Source of the DNA: Clavibacter sepedonicus
Lineage (GTDB): Bacteria; Actinomycetota; Actinomycetes; Actinomycetales; Microbacteriaceae
NCBI RefSeq assembly: GCF_000069225.1
Contig: NC_010407.1
Coordinates: 2,480,001-2,544,000 of the forward strand
Length of the DNA stretch: 64,000 nt
Reading direction: 5' to 3'
Shown: one piece after another, positions 7,863 to 21,700 of the stretch
How positions within the stretch are numbered: the first letter of the stretch is position 1
Layout of the letters: every line of letters begins with the position of its first letter
Program-made: the position numbers and the translations under genes
The notes under the pieces: generated by a model
What the model saw: the letters and a program-made list of their open reading frames with translations, nothing else
Told to the model about the DNA's origin: nothing
Database searches by the model: none

Positions 7863-8821
7863 GCATCGGCGCCCCCGCACCGCTCCTGGTGGATCCCGAG
7901 CGCCGCGCGCCCGCGGCCCCCAGCCCCGTGCAGCCGAAGGGCCGGCTGCCGTTCCGCACGCGCTCGCTGATCCCGTGGGCCTTCCTCGTGCCTGGCCTCG
8001 TGCTCGGCGCGCTGTTCAAGTTCATCCCGATGCTCGAGGGCTTCCGGATGAGCTTCGTGAAGGTCCAGCCCTTCCTCGGCGACAGGTTCCTGGGTCTCGA
8101 CAACTACGTGCACGTGCTCCGCGACCGGCGGTTCACCGAGGCGCTCGGGCACACCGTGCTGCTCGGCGTCGGGCAGACCGTCGGCGCGCTCATCATCGGC
8201 CTCGCGCTCGCGCTGCTGCTCGAGGGCACGTCGCGCCGGCTGTGGTTCGTGCGCACGGCCGTGTTCCTGCCCGTCGTGACGGCGGTCGCGGTCATCGGCG
8301 AGATCTGGCGGATCCTGTACTTCCCGACCGAGACCGGCTTCCTCAACTCGCTGCTGGGGATGGTGGGGATCCCGCCGCAGGGCTTCATCAGCGACCAGTC
8401 GACGGCCCTCGGCTACGTGATGCTCGTCGGCATCTGGACGGGCGCGCCCTACAACATGGTCATCATCCTCGCGGGGCTCACCGGCATCGACCGCACGCTC
8501 TACGAGGCCGCCGCGGTCGACGGCGTGAGCATGCGCCAGCGCTTCCGGTACATCGTGATGCCGGCCCTCCGCCCCGCCGTCAGCGTCGTGCTGACGCTCG
8601 CGGCCATCCGCAGCCTCCGCACCTTCACCGAGGTGTACGTGCTCACGGGCGGCGGACCCGCGGGATCCACCGAGGTCTGGATGACCCGCGTGTTCTCGCT
8701 CGGCTTCAAGGCCAACGACCTGGGCGTCGCGTCGGCGGCCTCCGTGCTGCTGCTGCTCGCGACCCTGGGCCTCACCGTCGGCGTCCGCGCCCTGTCATCC
8801 CGCAAGGAGAAGGCCAGATGA
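7859..8821 (+). CDS. ABC sugar permease, MalF-type subunit
   Basis: A 320-residue inner-membrane permease with six hydrophobic segments after a Pro/Arg-rich cytoplasmic start of about 40 residues. The cytoplasmic EAA loop is EAAAVDGVSMRQRFRYIVMP (about residues 218-237). The ATG overlaps the binding-protein stop (ATGA), and its own stop overlaps the next ATG in the same way, so translation is coupled. No ATPase gene is in the operon; in actinobacteria CUT1 systems usually borrow a shared MsiK-type ATPase encoded elsewhere. Confidence 0.92.
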   Translation: MSIGAPAPLLVDPERRAPAAPSPVQPKGRLPFRTRSLIPWAFLVPGLVLGALFKFIPMLEGFRMSFVKVQPFLGDRFLGLDNYVHVLRDRRFTEALGHTVLLGVGQTVGALIIGLALALLLEGTSRRLWFVRTAVFLPVVTAVAVIGEIWRILYFPTETGFLNSLLGMVGIPPQGFISDQSTALGYVMLVGIWTGAPYNMVIILAGLTGIDRTLYEAAAVDGVSMRQRFRYIVMPALRPAVSVVLTLAAIRSLRTFTEVYVLTGGGPAGSTEVWMTRVFSLGFKANDLGVASAASVLLLLATLGLTVGVRALSSRKEKAR

Positions 8822-9723
8822 GCATCCTCGAGCGCCCCACGGGCGCCACCCGCCGCAGGAACGACGGCCAGTTCGACAGCGCGCTCGGCTGGAAGCCCGG
8901 CCTCCGCCCGTCGAACGTGATCCGCTTCGCGCTGTGCGCCGTCGCCTTCGTGGTGTTCGCGGCGCCGTTCGTGATCATCGTGTCCGGCGCGTTCGACGCC
9001 TTCACGTCGTCGACGAGCATCCACCTGTTCCCGCAGCAGCTGTCGCTGGAGTCGTTCCGGGTCGCGTTCGACTCCGGCGTGCTCGGCTACCTCCGCAACT
9101 CGCTCGTGATCGCGGGCGGCGGGCTCGTGCTGCAGGTGAGCGTCGCGATCCTCACGTCCTACGCCCTCGCCCGGCACCGGTTCCGCGGCCAGTCGTTCGT
9201 GCTGCTGCTGTTCCTGCTCACGATGATGCTGCCGGAGGAGGTCATCGCGATCCCGCTGTCGCAGGTCATCGGCGACGTCGGCGGCACGGGGCTCGACCTG
9301 CGCGGGACACCGCTCGGCGTGATCCTGCCGGTGGCGGTGTGGGGCTTCTCGATCCTCGTCATGACGGAGTTCATGAAGGACATCCCCCTCGAGATCGAGG
9401 AGGCCGCGCGCCTCGACGGCTGCGGCGAGCTGCGGATGCTGTGGACCGTGATCCTGCCGCTGTGCAAGCCGGTGCTGGGCGTCGTCACGATCTTCGGCTT
9501 CATGATGATCTGGGACCAGTACCTGCTCCCCCTCATCGCCGCGAACGACCCGAGCGACTACACGCTCACGGTCGCGCTCAGCGTCCTCCGCACCGACCCC
9601 ACGGTCGGCTCGGGCGTCCTGCTCGCGGGAGCGCTGCTCGCGCTCCTGCCGAGCCTCGTCATCTACCTGCTCATGCAGCGGTCGCTCATCCGGGGGATCA
9701 CCTCGGGCGCGACGAAGGGATAG
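8818..9723 (+). CDS. ABC sugar permease, MalG-type subunit
   Basis: A 301-residue partner of the preceding permease. It has six predicted membrane segments and the EAA motif EEAARLDGCGELRMLWTVILP (about residues 198-218). The periplasmic loop after helix 1 (SSTSIHLFPQQLSLESFR) is typical of MalG-like CUT1 proteins. The C-terminus LMQRSLIRGITSGATKG matches the usual ending that contacts the ATPase. The gene starts inside the previous stop codon (ATGA) and is followed after 4 nt by the glucarate dehydratase gene. Confidence 0.92.
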   Translation: MSILERPTGATRRRNDGQFDSALGWKPGLRPSNVIRFALCAVAFVVFAAPFVIIVSGAFDAFTSSTSIHLFPQQLSLESFRVAFDSGVLGYLRNSLVIAGGGLVLQVSVAILTSYALARHRFRGQSFVLLLFLLTMMLPEEVIAIPLSQVIGDVGGTGLDLRGTPLGVILPVAVWGFSILVMTEFMKDIPLEIEEAARLDGCGELRMLWTVILPLCKPVLGVVTIFGFMMIWDQYLLPLIAANDPSDYTLTVALSVLRTDPTVGSGVLLAGALLALLPSLVIYLLMQRSLIRGITSGATKG

Positions 9724-9727
9724 CACC

Positions 9728-10960
9728 ATGATCATCCGCGACCTCGTCGTCACCCCCATCGCGTTCCGCGACCCGCCCCTCCTCAACGCCGACGGCGTGC
9801 ACGAGCCGCTCGCGCTCCGCACGATCGTCGAGCTGGTCGTCGACGGCGGCGTCGTGGGCCTCGGCGAGGGGCAGGGCGGACGGGTCGTGGCGGAGCGCGT
9901 CGCGTCCGTGCGCGACGCCGTCGTCGGCCTCCGCGTGACCGACCTCCACGGCATCGAGCGGGCGGTGGACGCGGCGCTCGGCGGCGACGCCGGGCCGCTC
10001 ACCCGCCAGGAGCGCCGTGTCGTGTACTCCATGATCGACGTGGCCGCGCACGACGCGTGGGGCAGGATCGCGGGGCTGCCCGTGAGCGAGCTGCTCGGCG
10101 GGCGCGTGCGCGACGCCGTGCCGTACAGCGCGTACCTCTTCTACAAGTGGGCCGCGCACCCGGGTGAGGCGCCGGACGCGTTCGGCGAGGCGCTGGATCC
10201 CGCCGGGATCGTCGCGCAGGCCCGCCTCCTCATCGACCGCTACGGCTTCGGCTCCATCAAGCTCAAGGCGGGCGTCTTCCCGCCGGACGAGGAGGTCGCC
10301 GCAATCCGCGCGCTGGCCGAGGCGTTCCCGACGCACCCGCTGCGGATCGACCCGAACGGCGCGTGGACCCATGAGACGGCGCTGCGCGTCGCGGCCGAGC
10401 TCGACGGCGTGCTCGAGTACCTCGAGGATCCGGTGCTCGGCATCGACGGCATGTCCCGCGTCGCAGCCCACGTGCCGCAGCCGCTCGCCACGAACATGTG
10501 CGTCGTGACGTTCGAGCAGATCCGGGAGGCGTTCGCGAAGGACGCCGTGCAGATCGTGCTGTCCGACCACCACTACTGGGGCGGCCTGGCGCACACCCGC
10601 GAGCTCGCGGCCATCTGCCGGACCTTCGGCGTGGGCCTCTCGATGCACTCCAACTCGCACCTCGGGATCTCGCTCGCCGCCATGACGCACGTCGCCGCCG
10701 CCAGCCCCGAGCTCGCCTACGCCTGCGACACGCACTACCCGTGGAACCGCGGCGACGACGTGATCGTGCCGGGCGCGCTCGAGATCGTGGACGGATCCGT
10801 CGCCGTGCCGACCGCCCCCGGCCTCGGCGTCGAGCTCGACCGCGACGCCCTCGCCCGCCAGCACCTGGTGTACGTCGAGTCGGGGCGAACCGTACGCGAC
10901 GACTCCGGCTACATGCGGAGCATCCAGCCCGCCTACGACCCCACCCTCCCGAGGTACTGA
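9728..10960 (+). CDS. gudD: D-glucarate dehydratase (enolase superfamily)
   Basis: A 410-residue enolase-superfamily enzyme. The active-site set of glucarate dehydratase can be followed: the KxK pair Lys178/Lys180 in SIKLKAG, metal ligands Asp208 (RIDPNGAW), Glu233 (LEDPVLG) and Asn256 (TNMCV), Asp280 in SDHHYWGG, and the general base His in MHSNSHLGIS (about residues 307-311). It dehydrates D-glucarate (possibly also L-idarate) to 5-dehydro-4-deoxyglucarate. It lies 4 nt after the permease gene and its stop overlaps the next start (TGATG). Position directly before kdgD confirms the pathway. Galactarate specificity cannot be excluded. Confidence 0.88.
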   Translation: MIIRDLVVTPIAFRDPPLLNADGVHEPLALRTIVELVVDGGVVGLGEGQGGRVVAERVASVRDAVVGLRVTDLHGIERAVDAALGGDAGPLTRQERRVVYSMIDVAAHDAWGRIAGLPVSELLGGRVRDAVPYSAYLFYKWAAHPGEAPDAFGEALDPAGIVAQARLLIDRYGFGSIKLKAGVFPPDEEVAAIRALAEAFPTHPLRIDPNGAWTHETALRVAAELDGVLEYLEDPVLGIDGMSRVAAHVPQPLATNMCVVTFEQIREAFAKDAVQIVLSDHHYWGGLAHTRELAAICRTFGVGLSMHSNSHLGISLAAMTHVAAASPELAYACDTHYPWNRGDDVIVPGALEIVDGSVAVPTAPGLGVELDRDALARQHLVYVESGRTVRDDSGYMRSIQPAYDPTLPRY

Positions 10961-11904
10961 TGACGACGACCGACACCGCCACCACCCCCGCCGGCCTGCT
11001 GCCGCCCCTCGAGGGCGTGCTCTTCTTCCCCGTCACGCCGTTCGACGCCGCCGACCGCGTCGACGTCGACGTGTTCGGCGCGCACGTCGCCCACGGCCTC
11101 GACCAGGGCGCCGGCGCCGCGTTCGTCGCGTGCGGCACGGGCGAGTTCCACGCGCTCGACATCGACGAGTACGCCCAGGCCGTGCGCGCCGGGGTCGCCG
11201 CCGCGGGTGGGCGCCACCTCGTCATCGCGGGGGTCGGCGGGCCGCTCGGGCACGCCCGCCGCTGCGCGCAGCTGGCCACGGAGCTCGGCGCCGACGGGAT
11301 CCTCGTGCTGCCGCCGTACCTCGTCGCCGGCCCGCAGGACGGCCTCGCCGCCTACGTCGAGGCCGTCGCCCACGCGACGCCGCTGCCGCTCATCGCGTAC
11401 CACCGCGGCCAGGCGCAGTTCACGGAGGCCACGGTCGAGCGGCTGCTCGCGCTGCCGACGCTGGCCGGGATCAAGGACGGTGCGGGCGACGTGGCCCTGT
11501 TCCAGCGCTTCGTGCTCGCCGCGCGCCGGGCCGGGCGCGACGACGTGCAGTTCTTCAACGGGCTCCTCACGGCCGAGTCGAGCCAGGCCGCGTACCGGGC
11601 GATCGGCGTGCCGCTGTACTCGTCGGCCGTGTTCGCGATGGCCCCCCGCGTCGCGAGCGCGTTCCACGCGGCCTACCGCGCGGACGACCTCGAGCGGCAG
11701 CGCTTCCTCCTCGACGAGTTCTTCACGCCGCTCGTGCGCCTGCGCGACGAGACGCCCGGGTTCGCGGTGTCGCTCATCAAGGCGGGGCTGCGACTGGGCG
11801 GCGTGCCGGTGGGATCCGTGCGGGCGCCGCTCGTGGATCCGTCGCCGCGGCAGCTCGCCGAGCTCGAGCGGATCCTCGCCCACGGGGAGGACGTCGTCGC
11901 CTGA
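10960..11904 (+). CDS. kdgD: 5-dehydro-4-deoxyglucarate dehydratase
   Basis: A 314-residue class I aldolase-fold enzyme of the DapA/NAL superfamily. LEGVLFFPVTPFD is the family N-terminus, ACGTGEFHALDIDEY holds the carboxylate-binding GTGEF, and the Schiff-base Lys172 is in LAGIKDGAGD. The GTGEF and FFNGL sequences fit 5-dehydro-4-deoxyglucarate dehydratase, which dehydrates and decarboxylates its substrate to 2-oxoglutarate semialdehyde. The ATG shares one base with the gudD stop. The expected next enzyme, 2-oxoglutarate semialdehyde dehydrogenase, is absent: a CTAG site with an IS element follows the stop, and the next gene is convergent and unrelated. Confidence 0.9.
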   Translation: MTTTDTATTPAGLLPPLEGVLFFPVTPFDAADRVDVDVFGAHVAHGLDQGAGAAFVACGTGEFHALDIDEYAQAVRAGVAAAGGRHLVIAGVGGPLGHARRCAQLATELGADGILVLPPYLVAGPQDGLAAYVEAVAHATPLPLIAYHRGQAQFTEATVERLLALPTLAGIKDGAGDVALFQRFVLAARRAGRDDVQFFNGLLTAESSQAAYRAIGVPLYSSAVFAMAPRVASAFHAAYRADDLERQRFLLDEFFTPLVRLRDETPGFAVSLIKAGLRLGGVPVGSVRAPLVDPSPRQLAELERILAHGEDVVA

Positions 11905-11910
11905 GCTAGC

Positions 11911-12963
11911 TGTAGTTCCTCGGGAGGTTGTGAACGCGTGGGCGGATAGCGAAGACCTCCGGGACGATGTGAGTTACCAAGCACACGTCATCACCGGAGG
12001 TCTTCGTGACTCACGCTAACGCCCCGTTCACTCCCGTGGGCAGGCTTCGGCTTGCCCGGTTGATCATCGAGGACGGGTGGCCGGTCCGGCGTGCGGCGGA
12101 GCGGTTCCAGTGCTCGCCGGCGACGGCGTCGAGATGGGCTCGCCGGTATCGGGCCGGGTTGCCGATGACGGACCGCTCATCCCGCCCGCACCGGCAACCG
12201 ACCCGCACGAGTCAGCGTCGGGAGCGGCGGATCATCGCGCTGAGATTCACTCGCCGGTGGGGCCCGCACCGCATCAGCTACCACCTGCGTATCCCCCGTT
12301 CCACGGTCGAGCGGGTCCTCCGTCGCTACCGGATGCCGTTGCTCACGCACCTGGATTCCGCGACGGGACTCCCCGTCCGACGCTCGCCCGCGCGACGTTA
12401 CGAGCACTCCTCACCGGGAGATCTGGTCCACGTCGACATCAAGAAGCTCGGCCGCATCCCGGACGGCGGCGGGCACCGAGTCCTCGGCAGAGCGGCCGGC
12501 CGGAAGAACAACCCCCGGACCGGGCGGGGATACGCGTTCCTGCACCACGCCGTGGATGACCACTCCCGACTCGCGTACTCCGAGATCCTCACCGACGAGC
12601 GCAAGGAGACCGCCGCCGCGTTCTGGGCCCGCGCGAACGCGTTCTTCACCACCGCGGGCATCACCGTGATCCGTGTCCTGACGGACAACGGCTCCTGCTA
12701 CCGCTCCCACGCCTTCACCGAGGCGCTCGGCACCATCGCCCACACACGCACCCGCCCCTACCGGCCCCAGACCAACGGGAAGGTCGAGCGCTTCAACCGC
12801 ACCCTCGCCACCGAGTGGGCCTACGCCCACCCCTACCTCACCGACGAGGCCCGCGCCGCGACCTACCCTGCCTGGCTGCATCACTACAACCACCACCGCC
12901 CCCACACCGGCATCGGCGGACTCACGCCCGCCGAACGCGTTCACAACCTCACTGGGAACTACA
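11911..12963 (+). mobile_element. IS481-family insertion sequence, second type (1053 bp)
   Basis: Imperfect inverted repeats of about 28 bp begin TGTAGTTCC and share GAGGTTGTGAACGCG. The flanks are 6-bp direct repeats GCTAGC at 11905-11910 and 12964-12969. The element lies between the convergent genes kdgD and the YyaL-like gene, whose stop codons were only a few bases apart before insertion. Its transposase is clearly related to, but not the same as, that of elements A and B; the terminal repeats also differ. Confidence 0.95.
11951..12005 (+). promoter_or_regulatory. hairpin sequestering the transposase ribosome-binding site
   Basis: Perfect 12-bp inverted repeats GAAGACCTCCGG (11951-11962) and its complement (11994-12005) flank a 31-nt loop. 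The GGAGG Shine-Dalgarno at 11996-12000 is in the second arm, 5 nt before the GTG start at 12006. Confidence 0.75.
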
Positions 12964-12964
12964 G

Positions 12965-12968
<4 letters not shown>
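12006..12968 (+). CDS. IS481-family DDE transposase, stop codon supplied by target
   Basis: A 320-residue transposase with an N-terminal HTH ([22 protein letters not shown]), a basic linker and the DDE core: [30 protein letters not shown] and [18 protein letters not shown]. It starts with GTG. The inverted repeat ends at 12963, but the reading frame is still open there. The last codons are AGC, made of the final base of the element and two target bases, and TAG, which lies wholly in the duplicated GCTAGC. The element therefore depends on its NCTAGN target to terminate translation. Confidence 0.93.
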
Positions 12969-14896
<1,928 letters not shown>

Positions 14897-14902
14897 GCGT
14901 CC

Positions 14903-14908
14903 ACGCTA
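14903..14908 (-). promoter_or_regulatory. -10 box of leaderless YyaL-like gene
   Basis: On the minus strand TAGCGT is followed by GGACGC and then the ATG at 14896. The gap is 6 nt. Confidence 0.45.
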
Positions 14909-14935
14909 CGCGCGGGGCAGGGACGGGTCCGGGCG

Positions 14936-16093
14936 TCAGATCCAGTCGCGCTTGCGGAAGATCCCGTAGAGCACGCCGCTCACGCCGAGCATGAGGACGA
15001 GGGAGAAGGGGTAGCCCCAGTCCCAGTGCAGCTCCGGCATGATGTCGAAGTTCATGCCGTAGACGCTCGAGACGAGCGTGGGCGCAAAGAGGATGGCCGC
15101 CCAGCCCGAGATCTTGCGGGTCTCCACGCTCTGCCGGTTGCTCGACTCGCTCAGCTCGCGCATCTCCTCGTTCTGGCGCTGGCCGACGAGCGTCGAGTTC
15201 ACGGTGAGGATGTCGCGCAGCAGCACGCGGAACTCCTCCACGCGCTCGTTGACGACGATGACGTGGTCGGCCACGTCGCGGAGCGCCTGCTGGAGGTCCT
15301 CGCTGACCTCGTACTTGCCGGATCCCGCCTGCAGCTGCTGGAGCATGCCGCCGAGCGGGCGCACCGCGCGCTGGAAGTCGATGACCTCGCGGCTGAGCTC
15401 GTAGATGCGGCGGGACACGGCCGGATCCCCGTCGAACACCTGGTCCTCGATCTCGTCGATGTCGTTCGCGAGGCCCGTGACGACGGGCGCGTACCCGTCG
15501 ACGACGGCGTCGAGGATCGCGTACAGCACCGACTGCGGCCCGTGCGTGAGGAGCTCCGGCCGCTCCTGCATGCGCGTGCGGATGGCGGAGAGGTCGGGTG
15601 ACTCGGCGTGCCGGACGGTGATGACGAAGTTGCGGCCGAGGAACACGTGCAGCTCGCCGAACTCCACCTCCTCGCGGTCGTCCACGTAGCGGGCGGCGCG
15701 CAGCACGGTGAAGAGGGTGGAGCTGTAGCGCTCGGTCTTGGGGCGCTGGTGGGCCTGCACCGCGTCCTCCACCGCGAGCTCGTGCAGGTCGAACTCCTCG
15801 GCGAGCGCCTGCAGCTCCTCGACCGTGGGGCGGTAGAGGCCGATCCCCGCCATCGCCTCGGGGCGCTCGTCGAGCTCGCGGAACGTGTCGGCGAGGGTGG
15901 CGGGCGACGCGACGCGGCAGCCGTCGACATACACGCCGTTGTCGACGAGGCTCGGGCGACGCGCGCCCGGCTGCTCCGCCGGATCCTCCCGCTCGGCCCG
16001 CGCCCGGGCCGCGCCGCCCGCATGGCCGCCGAGGGGCGCGACGCCCCGGGAGACCACGGACTTGAGGCGCGTGCGGATGCGGTGCTGGGACAT
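14936..16093 (-). CDS. corA: CorA-family magnesium/divalent cation transporter
   Basis: A 385-residue CorA channel. The long cytoplasmic N-terminal domain (about 1-310) includes VEDAVQAHQRPKTERYSSTLFTVL; the two C-terminal helices are separated by the selectivity signature YGMNF, and the periplasmic loop is DIMPELHWDWGYPF. The protein ends with the basic FRKRDWI. It would pass Mg2+ or Co2+ through the cytoplasmic membrane as a pentamer. The ATG at 16093 is preferred over a GTG at 16102 because TACCGT lies 7 nt upstream of the ATG and the GTG would overlap that box. Confidence 0.93.
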   Translation of the reverse strand: MSQHRIRTRLKSVVSRGVAPLGGHAGGAARARAEREDPAEQPGARRPSLVDNGVYVDGCRVASPATLADTFRELDERPEAMAGIGLYRPTVEELQALAEEFDLHELAVEDAVQAHQRPKTERYSSTLFTVLRAARYVDDREEVEFGELHVFLGRNFVITVRHAESPDLSAIRTRMQERPELLTHGPQSVLYAILDAVVDGYAPVVTGLANDIDEIEDQVFDGDPAVSRRIYELSREVIDFQRAVRPLGGMLQQLQAGSGKYEVSEDLQQALRDVADHVIVVNERVEEFRVLLRDILTVNSTLVGQRQNEEMRELSESSNRQSVETRKISGWAAILFAPTLVSSVYGMNFDIMPELHWDWGYPFSLVLMLGVSGVLYGIFRKRDWI

Positions 16094-16100
16094 GACGGAC

Positions 16101-16106
16101 ACGGTA
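16101..16106 (-). promoter_or_regulatory. -10 box of leaderless corA
   Basis: TACCGT on the minus strand ends 7 nt before the ATG at 16093; this decides the start codon. Confidence 0.5.
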
Positions 16107-16149
16107 CCCGGCCGAGGTGACGCGCCCGTGCCGCTGGGGAGCGACCCGG

Positions 16150-18583
<2,434 letters not shown>

Positions 18584-18705
18584 GGTCGGTCCCATCGGTC
18601 GTCGACGACGCGGGAGGCGGTGCCCCCCGGGGCACCGTCCGTCGGGCGCCTGCCGCTGACGATAACCGTCGACGACCGCCCCGGGGAGGCCTGACAGCCC
18701 GCGGA

Positions 18706-18711
18706 TAGGAT
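18706..18711 (+). promoter_or_regulatory. -10 box of leaderless hrpA
   Basis: TAGGAT lies 8 nt before the hrpA ATG at 18720, and no Shine-Dalgarno is present between them. Confidence 0.45.
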
Positions 18712-18719
18712 GATCACGT

Positions 18720-21700
18720 ATGGAATCCAGCATCGTGTACCCGCCCGAGCTCCCCGTCAGCCGGATGCGCGATGAGATCGCCGACGCCATCCGCGACAAC
18801 CAGGTCGTCATCGTCGCGGGCGCCACGGGCTCGGGCAAGACCACGCAGCTGCCGAAGATCTGCCTCGAGCTCGGCCGCGAGAGCATCGGCCACACGCAGC
18901 CCCGCCGCCTCGCCGCGCGCACCATCTCGGAGCGCATCGCGGAGGAGCTCGGCGGCGAGGTCGGCCAGCTCGTCGGCTACCAGGTGCGCTTCACCGACAA
19001 GGTCTCCGCCGACACCCGCATCAAGCTGATGACCGACGGGATCCTGCTCAACGAGCTGCAGCGCGACCGGCTGCTGAAGAAGTACGACACGATCATCATC
19101 GACGAGGCCCACGAGCGCAGCCTCAACATCGACTTCCTGCTCGGCTACCTCAAGCAGCTGCTGCCCCGCCGGCCCGACCTCAAGCTCATCATCACGTCGG
19201 CCACCATCGACCCGCAGAGCTTCTCGAAGCACTTCGGCGACGCGCCCATCGTGGAGGTGTCCGGGCGCACGTACCCGGTGGAGATCCGGTACCGCCCGCT
19301 CGTGGCCGAGGCCGCCGTCGCGGGCGAGGACGACGACCTCGCCGACGCGCCGCTCGAGCGCCCGGCCGACGATCGCGACTTCCTGGAGGGCATCAACGCG
19401 GCCCTCGACGAGCTGGCCGCCGAGTCGTCGGGCGACGTGCTCGTCTTCCTCAGCGGCGAGAACGAGATCCGCGACGCCGAGGACGCGATCCGCAGCCGGA
19501 ACCTCCCGCACACCGAGGTGCTGCCGCTCTACGGCCGGCTGTCGTCGGCGGACCAGCACCGCGTCTTCCAGCCGTCAACGCAGGCGGGCGTGCGCCGCCG
19601 CATCGTGCTCGCCACCAACGTCGCCGAGACGAGCCTCACGGTGCCCGGCATCAAGTACGTGATCGACGCCGGCACCGCCCGCATCTCGCGCTACAGCGTG
19701 CGCTCCAAGGTGCAACGGCTCCCCATCGAGGCGATCTCGCAGGCGTCGGCGAACCAGCGCTCGGGCCGCTCCGGCCGCACGAGTGACGGCATCGCGATCC
19801 GCCTGTACTCGGAGGAGGACTTCCTCCGCCGTCCCGAGTTCACCGAGCCCGAGATCCTCCGCACCAACCTCGCGGCCGTGATCCTGCAGATGGTGTCGCT
19901 CGGCCTCGGCGACATCGCCGCGTTCCCGTTCCTCCAGCCGCCGGACTCCCGCGGCATCAAGGACGGCGTCGACCTCCTCACCGAGCTCGGCGCCGTGATC
20001 CGCTCCCCCGACGGCACGCCCGCCCTCACCCAGGTGGGCCGCGACCTGTCGCGCCTGCCCATCGACCCGCGGTTCGCGCGCATGGTCGTCGAGTCGCGGA
20101 AGCACGGCGTGAGCCGCGAGGTGATGATCATCGTGGCCGGCCTCACCATCCAGGACGTGCGCGAGCGCCCGCTCGAGAAGCGCCCGCAGGCCGACCAGCA
20201 GCACGCGCGCTTCGTGGATCCGTCGAGCGACTTCATCACCCTCCTCAACCTCTGGAACCACCTCGAGGAGAAGGAGGCCGAGCTCTCCTCGAGCGCGTTC
20301 CGCCGCATGTGCAAGGCCGAGTTCCTCAACTACGTCCGCGTCCGCGAGTGGAAGGACGTGTTCCGCCAGCTGCGCCAGCTCGCCCGCCCCCTCGACCTCG
20401 CCATGAACGAGCCCAAGGCCGACCCGGACGGGATCCACAAGTCGCTGCTCGCCGGCCTCCTCTCCCACATCGGACTGAAGGACGCGCAGAAGAAGGACTA
20501 CGTGGGCGCCCGCCAGTCGCGCTTCGTGGTGTTCCCGGGGTCGGCGCTCGCGAAGAAGCAGCCCGACGCGATCATGAGCGCCGAGCTCGTGGAGACCAGC
20601 CGCCTGTTCGCGCGCACCAACGCGGCCATCGACCCGGCGTGGGCCGAGCCCATCGCGGGCGGGCTCGTCAAGCGCACCCACAGCGAGCCGCACTGGGAGA
20701 AGAAGCAGGGCGCCACCGTCGCGTGGGAGCGCGTGACGCTCTACGGCGTGCCGATCGTGCTGAAGCGCCGCGTGCAGTTCTCCCGCATCGACCCCGCGTA
20801 CGCGCGCGAGCTCTTCATCCGGCACGCGCTCGTCGAGGGCGACTGGGAGTCGCAGCAGGCCTTCGACCGCGCCAACCGCCGCCTGCGCGAAGAGCTCGCC
20901 GAGGTGGAGGAGCGCACGCGCCGCCGCGACATCCTCAACGACGACGAGGCCGTCTTCGAGTTCTACGACAAGCGGATCCCGCGCGACGTCGCTTCCACGC
21001 GCGCCTTCGAGGGCTGGTGGAAGAAGCAGCGGCAGGAGACGCCCGAGCTCCTCACGATGACGGCCGAGGAGCTCGTAGCCTCGGACGCGATGGACGTCGA
21101 CGAGGCCGCGTTCCCGCCCACCTGGCAGCAGGGCGACCAGCGCCTCTCCCTCACCTACCGCTTCGAGCCGGGCGCGCCCGACGACGGCGTGACCGTGCAG
21201 GTGCCGCTCGCGCTCCTCGCGCGCCTCAGCCCCGCGGGCTTCGACTGGCAGGTGCCCGGCATGCGGCGCGACCTCGTGACCGCCATGATCAAGGCCCTCC
21301 CGAAGGCGCTGCGGAAGAACGTCGTGCCCGCCGCCGACTGGGCCGACCGGCTCCTCGAGGGCCTGCCCGAGCCGGATCCGCAGCACCCCGTGGCCTTCAC
21401 CACCACCATCGCGGGCCTCATCATGCGGAAGGCGCACGTGCGCGTCGCCGACGACGACTTCGACCTCGACCGGATCCCCGCGCACCTGCGCATGGCGTTC
21501 CGGGTCGTCGACGAGCGCGGCCGCGAGGTGGCCGCCGGTCGCGACCTCACCGAGCTGCAGGCGCGCCTGTCCAGCCGCGCGCGGGACAGCGTCGCGCGCG
21601 CCACCGCCCGGCCGGTCGAGCGCGTCGCCGGTGCGAAGGGCCCGGCCACGCGCGGCATGGAGCGCACGGGCCTCACCACGTGGGACCTCGACGAGCTGCC

